From: Candidatus Thiodictyon intracellulare
GTDB lineage: Bacteria; Pseudomonadota; Gammaproteobacteria; Chromatiales; Chromatiaceae
Assembly (NCBI GenBank): GCA_016292295.1
Contig: JADNEJ010000670.1
Location: forward strand, 1-6,217
Direction: 5' to 3'
Length of the DNA: 6,217 bases
Shown here: in pieces, positions 1 to 6,217 of the stretch
Position numbering within the stretch: position 1 is the first letter of the stretch
Layout of the letters: the number at the start of each line of letters is the position of its first letter
Translations under genes and position numbers: made by a program
The notes under the pieces: generated by a model
Database searches by the model: none
Told to the model about the DNA's origin: nothing
The model's input: the letters and a program-made list of their open reading frames with translations, nothing else

Positions 1-125
1 GTGAGCGCGCAGTCGCTCCCCTGGTAGGCCATGTGCAACAAACCGGGCAGACCGCTCTGCTGATAGCGCCGAAAATGGTCGTGCACGGTGTTGGCGTCGA
101 TCACCTTGATGCGGTCGGCCTCGCG
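1..125 (-). pseudogene. IS630-like transposase fragment (N-terminal HTH region, partial)
   Basis: The minus strand is open from 125 to the window edge and reads READRIKVIDANTV, then HFRRYQQSGLPGLLHM, then AYQGSDCAL. The pattern of a helix-turn-helix, an F/YRRYQ-x-G-L segment and a GS-x-x-x-L turn is that of the N-terminal DNA-binding half of IS630-family transposases, which bind the element's ends before DDE-catalysed transposition. The catalytic part would lie beyond position 1. Just upstream, the 9-bp repeat puts a TAG stop in this frame every 9 bases (first at 126-128), so the original N-terminus is gone. The only start-like codon is a GTG at 104-102, overlapping the channel gene's TGA; I regard it as accidental. 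The reading overlaps the last 25 bases of the channel gene. Family assignment is from memory of the motif pattern, moderate confidence. Confidence 0.55.
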
Positions 126-3100
126 CTAGTCGCGCTAGTCGCGCTAGTCGCGCTAGTCGCGCTAGTCGCGCTAGTCGCGCCGATGCCGATGCCGTGTTCG
201 CGAAAGGCCCGTTCGATCGCCAGATGCATCTCGGTCGTCACCCCCTGGCGCACCTCCATGGTCTCCAGGTAGCAGCACAGGACGAGCGTCAGAGTGTTGT
301 CCCCGAAGGCGTCGAGCGTGGCCAGCGGGGGCGGGTCCTTCAAGACGCGCGGGTTGGCGGCGGCGGTTTCGGTCAGCAGGGTCAGGGCCAGGCGGGCGTC
401 GCTGCCATACTCGATGCCGACGGTGATGACGATCCGGTTGAGCTGGTCGGTCAGGGTCCAGTTGAGCAGGCGTCCGGTGATGAACTCCTTGTTCGGGACG
501 ATAAGCTCCTGGCGGTCCCAGTTGCGGATGGTGGTGGCGCGGATCTCAATCTTGGTCACGATGCCGGTGATGCCGGCGATCGTGACCGTGTCCCCTACCC
601 GCAGCGGGCGCTCGAACAGGATGATGATGCCGCTGATGAAGTTGGCGACGATCTCCTGCAGGCCGAAGCCGATGCCCACGCTCATCCCCGCCACCAGCCA
701 CTGGACCTGGGACCAGCGCAGCCCCAGAGCGCCGAAGGCCATCAAGATGGCGATGGCGGTGATGGCATAGCTCACCAGAGTGCGCACCGCGTAGCGGGTG
801 CCGGCGTTCAGCGAACTGCGCCGCAACAGCAGGATCTCGATCAGAGCGGGCAGGTTCTTTGCCGCGATCAGGGCAACCGACAGGATGAGCACCACCAGGC
901 CCGCGTCGGCGGCGGTCACCGGGGCCAGTTGCTGCGCCCCGTCGACCATGGTCGCGGAGTGCCACAGTATGATTTTCCTGAAGATGTTGAGTGCTGGCAG
1001 CACCGGTGACCAGAGCCACCACAGGCCCAGGATCGCCAGGATGAAGATGCTCGCGTGCAGCAGCTTGCGCGTCTGTTCATCAAGGATTGCCAGGTCCGGC
1101 TCGGGTTCCTCGACGAACGGCGGAGCGTCGGTGGCCTCGCCTTCGCGCGCCGCGCTCTTGCCGCCCGCGGTCGCGGTCGCGGCGCGGCGGGTGCTCTGGC
1201 GCTCTATGGCCGCCTGCAAGGCCAGATTGCGTCTGGTATAGACCAGCCAGCGAACGATCACCTGCTGCAGCGTCACCAGGCCCAGGGCCAGCCAGGCGCT
1301 CTGGACCAGGGACTCGAAGAGGGTGCTGGCCGTGTAGTAGAAACCGAGACCGGCGAGGAACCCCAGGGCTAGGGGGGCGCCGACGACTATGGGGTACCAG
1401 AGGTTGCGCAGGCGGTTGGTCCAGCCGTCCGGGTTGGCCGTCAAGAGTCGTGCCAGGACCCCGGCCCTGGGATTGAGCAGGGTACCCAGGAAGACCGCGG
1501 TCCCCAGCATGGCACCGATCAGGACCAGGCGACCCAGACTATCGCTGTCCGCCGTATCACGGTTGAAGTAGACGGCATAGGCGATCAGGATGCTGACGAC
1601 AATGAAGGGAGTGAACCAGCGCAGGTGGCGACGAATCTTCTTGAGGACATCGCTCTCCCAGCGAAAGTGGCGGTTAGCGACCCCCCCGGGGATACAGATC
1701 AGGCGAAAGGCGCGCAGAAAATACAGTCCCAGCGAGACCTTGATCAGGCCATTGCCGATGGCGCGGGTAAAGTTGGTGGCCTCGATGGAAGCCGAGAGCT
1801 CATGGCCCAGGATCAGGATGGCCAGCGGCAGCGGGAGCGCCGCGAGCCAGGTCATCCCGATCGCCTCCAGGGTATAGCTGAAACGATCCGTGCGTACGCG
1901 GCGCAAGGGCTCGGCGGTCGCCAGGATTGCCCGCGTGATGGCCGCCTGCTTCCAGAGCAGCAGCAGGACTGCCAACAGGCCGGCCCAGGACAGCGGTGAG
2001 TGCAGCGATTCGTAGCCCAGGACTTGCAGGGCATCGATCCAGCCCCGTGGCGAGAGCAGCCAGGCCGCGGCCCCGGGCAGGGCCGACAGGGTCGCGAGCG
2101 ACAGTGAGTTGGTGCTGCGAACCCACAGCAGGTTTTGGGCGAGGAAGGCGTCGTAGTCGGTCGCGGTCTGGATCAACTGCTCGGCGGCGTCGTTGATCTC
2201 ACCCTGTTTGCGGATATAGGCGTCAGTCCCGGCCAGGGCCTTGTCGATCAGGGCGCGGCGCTTCTCCAGGAGCTGCTCGAGCTCGTCACGGACCTCACCG
2301 GTCTGTGCCGCCGAGTCGGCGGCGGCCATTTCGGCGAGGTAGGCGTCCAGGTCGCGCAGTGAGCGCTGTTCCTCCCGAAAGCGGATCTGGCGCAGCGTGG
2401 CCCCGGCGATCTTGTCGTTGCGTGTGGCGATTTCCTTGCGGGTCTTGCGCAGGTCCGGCAGGTCCTGGCGGCGATCGATCAAGACCTGGCCCAGGACCTG
2501 ATTGATCCCCGCGACATCGATACGCTCCCGGGCACCCCGAAAGTCGGCCTCGATTCGCTTGGATTCCCGTTCGGTCTGAGCGAGCAACTCATTGAATTGA
2601 TCGAGTTGTCCGGCCAGTTCCCCGAGGGTCCCGGTTAGTTTGGCATTCTCATTGGCGGCCTTCTGCACCAGGTGGGGCTTGTCGAGCGCGGCCCGTTGCG
2701 CGTCCTCGGTTTCGCGCCGTGCCTGTTCCGCCTCTCGCTTGCGGCGCTGGTCCTGCACCTCCTGGAGCTGCGTTTGGCGCTCCTTGATGCGCCGCAGGTT
2801 GAGCCCCAGCTGCTCACGCTGGGCACGATAGAGTTCGTCGCGCGTACTCTGGCTCGCGAGTTCTTGTTCCAAGGCGCGCGATTCCGCCGTCAGGGCCTGG
2901 CGGCGGGTGGCCTGGACCCAGGCGGTTGCCTGGGTCGTCTCCGGGGATTGGTTCGGGGCCTCCGGGGCTTTCGCGTCCGTTTCCAGTTGCTCGAGCGCCT
3001 GGCGGATATCCGTCACTCGGCCACGTGCTTCGCTCGTGCGGGCGGCGGCGCCGTCGATGGCCTTCTCGATCTCGCTGATCCGCGCCTCGGTGGTAGCCAC

Positions 3101-3520
3101 CTCGGTGCGGGTCTTGGCCAGTTGCTGGTCGAGCTCCTCGCCCGACAGGCCGGCGGGGCCCGGGACCGCCGGCTTGACGTCGTCTTGGCCGGCCGCGACC
3201 TGCTTGCGGATCTCGGCCGCCTGGTTGGGGGCCTCCTCCAGGGCGCGGGTGAAGGTGCCGGCCTTGGCCGCATACTCCGTCGCCGAATCCAGATAGGCGG
3301 CGGCGCGCTTGTAGGCATCGATCAGAGCGGTCAGCGCGGCCTCATCCAGGCCCTTGAGCGACTGCGCCTGCTTGATCCGCGCCTCGATCTCGGTCGGGGT
3401 CGGGGTGCCCGGAAGGGTGGCCGCCGCACCGGCGGCCCGCATAGGGGATGCCCCCAGGGTCAGCCAGGTAAGCAGGAGCAACCGGATGCCGCGCTTGGCA
3501 AGGCCCATTGTCTGAATCAT
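101..3520 (-). CDS. Large MscS-family mechanosensitive channel (MscK/MscM type) with altered C-terminus
   Basis: This 1139-residue inner-membrane channel should open under membrane tension and release solutes during hypo-osmotic shock. Residues 1-31 look like a signal peptide (basic start, LLLLTWLTLGA core, Ala-rich cleavage region near MRAAGA). Residues about 35-470 are Glu/Arg/Gln-rich and helical, matching the periplasmic coiled-coil region of MscK/MscM. About ten hydrophobic segments follow (roughly 508-530, 551-573, 584-605, 635-652, 662-682, 707-729, 735-757, 820-845, 874-894, 910-934). The pore helix and beta domain come next: SVGIGFGLQEIVANFISG (947-964), then RPLRVGD and WDRQELIVPN. 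Length fits E. coli MscK (1120) and MscM (1107); I cannot choose between them. Homologues usually end with a strand like FPQRD after FREHGIxI. Here residues 1115-1139 are six ATS repeats plus ARPTASR, so the native end is lost. The ATG at 3520 gives the full signal peptide but has no clear Shine-Dalgarno; Met5 is an alternative. The gene starts 16 bases after the flippase remnant on the same strand. Confidence 0.93.
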   Translation of the reverse strand: MIQTMGLAKRGIRLLLLTWLTLGASPMRAAGAAATLPGTPTPTEIEARIKQAQSLKGLDEAALTALIDAYKRAAAYLDSATEYAAKAGTFTRALEEAPNQAAEIRKQVAAGQDDVKPAVPGPAGLSGEELDQQLAKTRTEVATTEARISEIEKAIDGAAARTSEARGRVTDIRQALEQLETDAKAPEAPNQSPETTQATAWVQATRRQALTAESRALEQELASQSTRDELYRAQREQLGLNLRRIKERQTQLQEVQDQRRKREAEQARRETEDAQRAALDKPHLVQKAANENAKLTGTLGELAGQLDQFNELLAQTERESKRIEADFRGARERIDVAGINQVLGQVLIDRRQDLPDLRKTRKEIATRNDKIAGATLRQIRFREEQRSLRDLDAYLAEMAAADSAAQTGEVRDELEQLLEKRRALIDKALAGTDAYIRKQGEINDAAEQLIQTATDYDAFLAQNLLWVRSTNSLSLATLSALPGAAAWLLSPRGWIDALQVLGYESLHSPLSWAGLLAVLLLLWKQAAITRAILATAEPLRRVRTDRFSYTLEAIGMTWLAALPLPLAILILGHELSASIEATNFTRAIGNGLIKVSLGLYFLRAFRLICIPGGVANRHFRWESDVLKKIRRHLRWFTPFIVVSILIAYAVYFNRDTADSDSLGRLVLIGAMLGTAVFLGTLLNPRAGVLARLLTANPDGWTNRLRNLWYPIVVGAPLALGFLAGLGFYYTASTLFESLVQSAWLALGLVTLQQVIVRWLVYTRRNLALQAAIERQSTRRAATATAGGKSAAREGEATDAPPFVEEPEPDLAILDEQTRKLLHASIFILAILGLWWLWSPVLPALNIFRKIILWHSATMVDGAQQLAPVTAADAGLVVLILSVALIAAKNLPALIEILLLRRSSLNAGTRYAVRTLVSYAITAIAILMAFGALGLRWSQVQWLVAGMSVGIGFGLQEIVANFISGIIILFERPLRVGDTVTIAGITGIVTKIEIRATTIRNWDRQELIVPNKEFITGRLLNWTLTDQLNRIVITVGIEYGSDARLALTLLTETAAANPRVLKDPPPLATLDAFGDNTLTLVLCCYLETMEVRQGVTTEMHLAIERAFREHGIGIGATSATSATSATSATSATSARPTASR
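122..180. repeat. 9-bp tandem repeat, six perfect copies plus a partial one
   Basis: The unit cgcgctagt (plus strand) is repeated perfectly at 122-130, 131-139, 140-148, 149-157, 158-166 and 167-175, followed by a partial cgcgc at 176-180. On the minus strand in the channel-gene frame each unit is GCG ACT AGC, giving Ala-Thr-Ser six times. Because the unit is three codons long, gain or loss of copies cannot shift that frame. Another minus frame has TAG in every unit. CGCG on both sides of CTAGT lets adjacent units form short hairpins, which could promote slippage. The adjacent 182-193 is a second small repeat, two copies of gatgcc, encoding Gly-Ile-Gly-Ile. The array sits at the boundary between the transposase fragment and the conserved channel sequence. 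Confidence 0.97.
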
Positions 3521-3536
3521 GTCTGTTCGCTTGCGT

Positions 3537-4742
3537 TCATTTGCGGCCGATGATTTCTCTTAAGAGCCGCGGTTGCGTCAAGGTCCGCCAGTGCCGCGGC
3601 TCAGCCTGCAGGCCGGTCGGCGGCAGCAGCAAGACGGCGCCGTAGAGGGCGGCCCCGGCGCCTACCATGACGGCCAGGTACAGGACCCGGGACCCGGCGA
3701 GCCTCGCGGCCCTCAGACACAGGCCAGTTGCGGCCAGCACCAGTGCCATGATCCCATTGAGGCGCAGGATTGGCCACAGTGCGCGCTCCACCTGGCTCCA
3801 GCCAAGCCCCAGGGTGCGGTGCGCGAGCCCGACCATGCGGGCGGCGTTGTGGACGAAGCCCGGCAGGGCATAGAGCGCGACCCCGACCAGGCCCCAGTGC
3901 AGACCGATCACGGTGCCGCAGCCCAGGAGGGGCAGTGTTTCCAACTGGATGCGGATCTCGCGCCCCAATCGGTCCTGGTAGGCCGCCACCGCGCGGGAGA
4001 GGTTGGCGATCACCCGTAGCGGTCCGGCCAGGGCCAGGACCTGCAAGGGCGGGGCGGCGACGGCGGCCTAGGGTTCGCCGTAGAGGACCACGATCAATGG
4101 TTGCGCCACCCAGAGCAGACCGACATACAGGAGCATGGCATAAAAAGAGACCAGAGTCAGGGCGCTCAGGTAGACCCCGGCGCACTAGTCGCGGTCGTCC
4201 TGGAGCGACGCCAGAGCGCGAAACAGGGTCTGGTAGGCGGCCCCGCTCAAGAGATCATAGGGCATCTCCGCCAGGCTGTCCGTCTTGTTGTACAGACCGA
4301 CCGGACTGACGCCGAGCTGCCGGCTAATGAGCGTATTGGCGATCTAGGCCCGGGCGTATTAGATGATGTCGTTGACCGAGAGCTTGAATAGTAAACAAAT
4401 AGTGTGCGTGCGGCGGCCGGGTCGAAACCGAGCGCTGGCACCCAGTCGGCCCGGCGGGCGCTGAGCAGGGTGCGGACCAGGCCGCCCAGCGCGAGGCTGG
4501 CCGCGCCCAGCCCCAGGAAGGCCATCAGGGTGCTCGCCAACCCCGCGCTCAGGCCCCCTCCGCGAACATCAGGACGGAAAACTCGCGGAAGCGCATGGCG
4601 CGCGCGATGCAACAGTGCCGTCGGCACCGCCATGAAGGACCGCGGCAGAAAGCTGAGTGAGCTGATCCGCAGCAGAGGCTCGAGGCGGGGGTCATTGAAC
4701 CAACCGGCGAAGGTGGGCGCGATCAGGTTGAGCGCGACACAG
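3537..4742 (-). pseudogene. Polysaccharide flippase (Wzx/MOP type), N-terminally truncated and decayed
   Basis: Joining three minus-strand stretches rebuilds about 400 residues of a multi-spanning lipid-linked oligosaccharide flippase, the exporter family that moves O-antigen or exopolysaccharide units across the inner membrane. Landmarks are GWFNDPRLEPLLRISSLSFL near 4700-4640, SVNDII, ANTLISRQLGVSPVGLYNK around 4340-4284, LLYVGLLWVAQPLIVVLYGEP around 4130-4071, and APLQVLALAGPLRV then QLETLPLL in the intact last 169 codons (3537-4046). Lesions seen: a 4-base gain in a CG run at 4597-4606; a 1-base loss near 4553, with the stretch between read out of frame but giving MRFREFSVLMFAEG when corrected; a 1-base loss near 4386-4390; TAA at 4359-4361; TAG at 4344-4346, 4185-4187 and 4068-4070. 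Roughly 90 N-terminal residues are missing relative to usual family length (about 480-500). Homology fades near 4740, where the divergent methyltransferase begins. Not functional as read. Confidence 0.8.
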
Positions 4743-5565
4743 ATGGCCGTGCAGCTAGCGAAACGCAAGGTTCTGGTCCTGAAATCGCCGACATTCCAGG
4801 GACTCAGCGTGCGGGTGCAGGCGCTCTTGGGCTGTGGTCTCGGGATCGGCGAGGTCCTGGACCGGCTCAAGGAGGACCTGAATCAGGCGCCTGGCGCCGG
4901 GCAAGATCTTTGCCGATATCGGCTGCATGTGGCGGGTGAACGGACTCTTTTCATTCGTGGCGGAGGACGCCTGGGCGGCGGTCGACATCTATCCGCCGAG
5001 TGCTGAATTCACCGCCGAACTGGCGGGGCTCGGCTCGCGGGTGGAGTTCATTCAAGGCGGTATACACAAATCGGATACGATCAGGGCGATTAGCCGCCGG
5101 GATCTAGTCTTCTGCTCCGGCCTGCTGTATCACACCCCCAATCCGGTCGCCACCCTGATGCAGTTGCGCCGGATCTGCGATGGAGTCCTGATCCTCAACA
5201 CCAGCACCGTGCCGGTGCAACCGGGAATCAAGAACTTCGCGGTCTTTTATCCCTACCTGGACCAGGGCCAACGATGCCTGTGGAAGGGCACGCTTGGGAT
5301 GTCGACCCCCTACGATCCGGCCCAGGGCTATGCCAATTGGATCTGGGGCTTCTCACGCTCGTGCCTGGAGCCGATGCTGCGCTGCGCCGGCTTCCGGGTG
5401 GTCGAGCGTTATGGTCAGGGGTTTCTGTCCTGTGTGGTCTGCGAGACGGTGCTCCCGGGCTTCCTGCCGGCCGCCGGGGACTGGACACTGGCCCCGGTAC
5501 CCAGGACCTTTTCGGGGCAGGGCGCCGCCTCGCCCGCGGCACAGCCGGCGACGGGCTCGCCATAG
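4743..5565 (+). pseudogene. Class I SAM-dependent methyltransferase, frameshifted near its N-terminus
   Basis: From about 4900 the reading is a Rossmann-fold methyltransferase: KIFADIGCMW then RVNGLFSF (SAM-binding motif I region), AVDIYPPS (strand 2, with the Asp expected to bind the SAM ribose), DLVFCSGLLYHTPNPVATL (motif resembling CmoB-like and sugar or lipid methyltransferases), then LILNTSTVP and a Trp/Tyr-rich middle. The longest simple reading starts at ATG 4927, inside motif I, so that start cannot be original. This frame is open back only to 4882 (TGA at 4879-4881). A different frame, from ATG 4743, reads LDRLKEDLNQAPGAG and would join perfectly if one G of the GGG at 4899-4901 were removed. 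I infer a 1-base insertion. The stretch between motif I and AVDIYPP also looks a few residues short. The substrate is unknown; the neighbouring flippase suggests polysaccharide decoration. The last 50 codons overlap the opposed dacB fragment. Confidence 0.72.
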
Positions 5566-5876
5566 ATCCAGCGCAGCACGGCCTCCTCCATCGCCTTGCC
5601 GCGCCAAGTCTGCAGGCGCGGGTTGTTGATCAGCGACACCATGATCCAGCGGCGGTCGGTCCGGTCATCCACAAACCCCGCAAGCCCGGTGGTGCCCGCT
5701 ATGGTCCCGGTCTTGAGATGTCCGTGCCTGCGCAGGGCCTCGTGCTTGAAGCGCCGGTGCAGGGTGCCGTCCGCTCCCAGGATGGGCAGGGACGCCATCA
5801 ACTTCGACATGCCCTGATTGGCGTAGGCGAAGGCGAGCAGCCGCCCCAGGCTCCGGGCGCTGATCCGGTCCTCACG
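5415..5876 (-). pseudogene. dacB: DacB/PBP4-type D-Ala-D-Ala carboxypeptidase, C-terminal fragment
   Basis: The minus strand reads REDRISARSLGRLLAFAY, then SLPILGADGTLHRRF, then HLKTGTIAGTTGLAGFVDD, RRWIMVSLINNP and EEAVLRWIY. This is the C-terminal part of peptidase S13 (PBP4/DacB), a periplasmic enzyme that trims or cleaves peptidoglycan cross-links. The third active-site motif, Lys-Thr-Gly, is at 5714-5706. The SxxK and SxN motifs lie further upstream in the family and are absent, so the fragment cannot be catalytic. Family similarity begins sharply at about 5876 and ends at about 5558 (WIY). Beyond that the frame stays open to 5415, antisense to the methyltransferase, and is probably read-through rather than native. 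Upstream, the same frame continues to an ATG at 6026 through unrelated sequence. Fragment length is about 106 family-like residues, against about 450-500 for a full protein. Confidence 0.75.
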
Positions 5877-6000
5877 TATGCGGTGACGGTGCAGGTGCAG
5901 GAGGCGGTGGCCAAACAGGCGCAGGAACAGTGGGTCCTCCTCGCTGTCGGCATGTCGCCGCGGGGCCTTGATCATAAATCCGCCCAAGGCCGGCCGGTCC
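5877..6000. other. Mosaic junction between dacB fragment and transposase-like gene
   Basis: There is no complete gene here. The minus strand stays open into the dacB fragment and reads GGFMIKAPRRHADSEED, then PLFLRLFGHRLLHLHRH. The first part resembles, on the opposite strand, GGIMIKAPPRELAVCED of the transposase-like reading at 6067-6117, including the spacing to a later E-D and F. The second part has G/C-rich third positions like real coding sequence, but I do not recognise it and it does not look like S13. The likeliest reading is a diverged, inverted piece of a related transposase gene fused to dacB by rearrangement. Confidence 0.45.
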
Positions 6001-6090
6001 ATGTGTGTTTTCGCGCGAAAGACCATATTCTACAAGGGATTTGCGACGCCGGGACTGAACAAAGTGGGCGGAATTATGATCAAGGCCCCG
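5961..6090. repeat. 26-bp inverted repeat (5961-5986 and 6065-6090), 78-bp spacer
   Basis: The left arm (5961-5986) begins cggggccttgatcat and ends ccgccca. The right arm (6065-6090) is its reverse complement with 25 of 26 positions matching; the single mismatch is in the central AT-rich part. Both arms encode the peptide GG-x-MIKAP, on opposite strands. The spacer contains a perfect 12-bp palindrome, tttcgcgcgaaa, at 6009-6020, which is not centred on the repeat. The arms could pair into a hairpin, or could mark inverted copies of one gene segment. I favour the second because the right arm lies inside a longer transposase-like reading frame. Confidence 0.9.
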
Positions 6091-6217
6091 CCGCGGGAGT
6101 TGGCGGTCTGTGAGGATGAAGCCTTTCACCTCGACGTCTGCCTGGTCGCCAGTGACCCGGTATCGAATTTCATTCTGGTGGAACAGTACGCGCCCGATCG
6201 CACGGCGGCGACCTGGA
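6001..6217 (+). CDS. DUF6399-like transposase-associated protein, partial (runs off right edge)
   Basis: The plus strand is open from before 6001 to the window edge. It reads ARKTIFYKGFATPG, then KVGGIMIKAPPRELAVCEDE, then FHLDVCLVASDPVSNFILVEQ and YAPDRTAATW. The last two blocks match my memory of DUF6399-type, transposase-like proteins that are common in multicopy mobile genes of cyanobacteria and purple sulfur bacteria: an acidic D-E-x-F site, a hydrophobic strand with P-x-S-x-x-I, and Y-A-x-x-R-x-x-x-T-W. The Asp/Glu of CEDE may be the first acid of a DDE-type nuclease core; this is inference. ATG 6001 is the first methionine of the frame shown, with only a weak AAGG 12 bases upstream. 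Full-length relatives have a DNA-binding region ahead of this point, so the gene is probably 5'-truncated near 6010. Nothing can be said about the missing 3' part. Confidence 0.55.
   Translation, partial: MCVFARKTIFYKGFATPGLNKVGGIMIKAPPRELAVCEDEAFHLDVCLVASDPVSNFILVEQYAPDRTAATW

Noticed and set aside
122..180. CRISPR array
   Set aside because: The units are 9 bp and directly adjacent with no spacers; this is a short tandem repeat.
33..272. Plus-strand frame with a Leu-Val-Ala repeat
   Set aside because: It is the opposite-strand reading of the 9-bp array and the flanking transposase and channel codons; no independent support.
194..1009. A 271-codon plus-strand open frame, and a 293-codon one at 2672-3553, both antisense to the channel gene
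   Set aside because: They are rich in His/Gly/Arg/Gln or Arg/Leu/Gly as expected for the complement of GC-rich coding DNA. They show no family motif, while the minus strand gives a clear full-length channel.
3521..3536. Promoter or terminator between the flippase remnant and the channel gene
   Set aside because: Only 16 bases separate them and no stem-loop, -10/-35 pair or strong Shine-Dalgarno is visible. A promoter may lie inside the decayed flippase, but I cannot identify one.
4068..4361. TAG/TAA recoding or programmed frameshifting in the flippase
   Set aside because: The stops replace unrelated expected residues (Gln, Trp and apparently Tyr), include both TAG and TAA, and occur with several indels and a missing N-terminus. 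Ordinary decay explains all of this.
5961..6090. A 130-bp MITE with 26-bp terminal inverted repeats
   Set aside because: No convincing target duplication flanks it (only CCG on both sides), and the right arm and spacer read continuously as part of a transposase-like protein. A gene piece is more likely, though an element end is not excluded.
5274..6113. A 279-codon plus-strand frame spanning methyltransferase and dacB fragments
   Set aside because: It is out of frame with the methyltransferase and antisense to dacB motifs including KTG; its composition is shadow-like with no recognisable domain.

Overview
This is a GC-rich window with strong G/C preference at third codon positions. It suggests a proteobacterium, most likely a gammaproteobacterium; a purple-sulfur-bacterium relative (Chromatiaceae) is a guess from the style of the proteins and was not tested. 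The window holds one large intact-looking gene surrounded by broken genes and pieces of mobile elements. I see no RNA gene, CRISPR array or convincing promoter or terminator.

Layout. (1) Positions 1-125, minus: an internal piece of an IS630-like transposase (helix-turn-helix region) that runs off the left edge. (2) Positions 122-180: six perfect copies of a 9-bp tandem repeat, exactly at the join between the transposase piece and the next gene. (3) Positions 101-3520, minus: a large MscS-superfamily mechanosensitive channel of the MscK/MscM type. Its final residues have been replaced by an Ala-Thr-Ser repeat encoded by the 9-bp array. (4) Positions 3537-about 4742, minus: a polysaccharide flippase (Wzx/MOP type) pseudogene with at least three indels, four in-frame stop codons and no N-terminus. 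(5) About 4743-5565, plus: a class I SAM-dependent methyltransferase with a frameshift just before its SAM-binding motif. (6) Positions 5415-5876, minus: the C-terminal part of a DacB/PBP4-type D-alanyl-D-alanine carboxypeptidase (peptidase S13). (7) Positions 5877-6000: a mosaic junction carrying one arm of a 26-bp inverted repeat. (8) Positions 6001-6217, plus: part of a DUF6399-like transposase-associated protein that runs off the right edge and contains the other arm.

How it fits together. The flippase and methyltransferase look like leftovers of a surface-polysaccharide gene cluster. They have been joined head to head, with loss of the flippase N-terminus. The dacB and transposase pieces then abut these without intact boundaries. 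The pattern is that of a decaying, IS-rearranged accessory region lying upstream of a channel gene that may still work. I do not see a convincing new biological system. The most distinctive signal is the frame-preserving 9-bp repeat that forms the new C-terminus of the channel at an IS junction.
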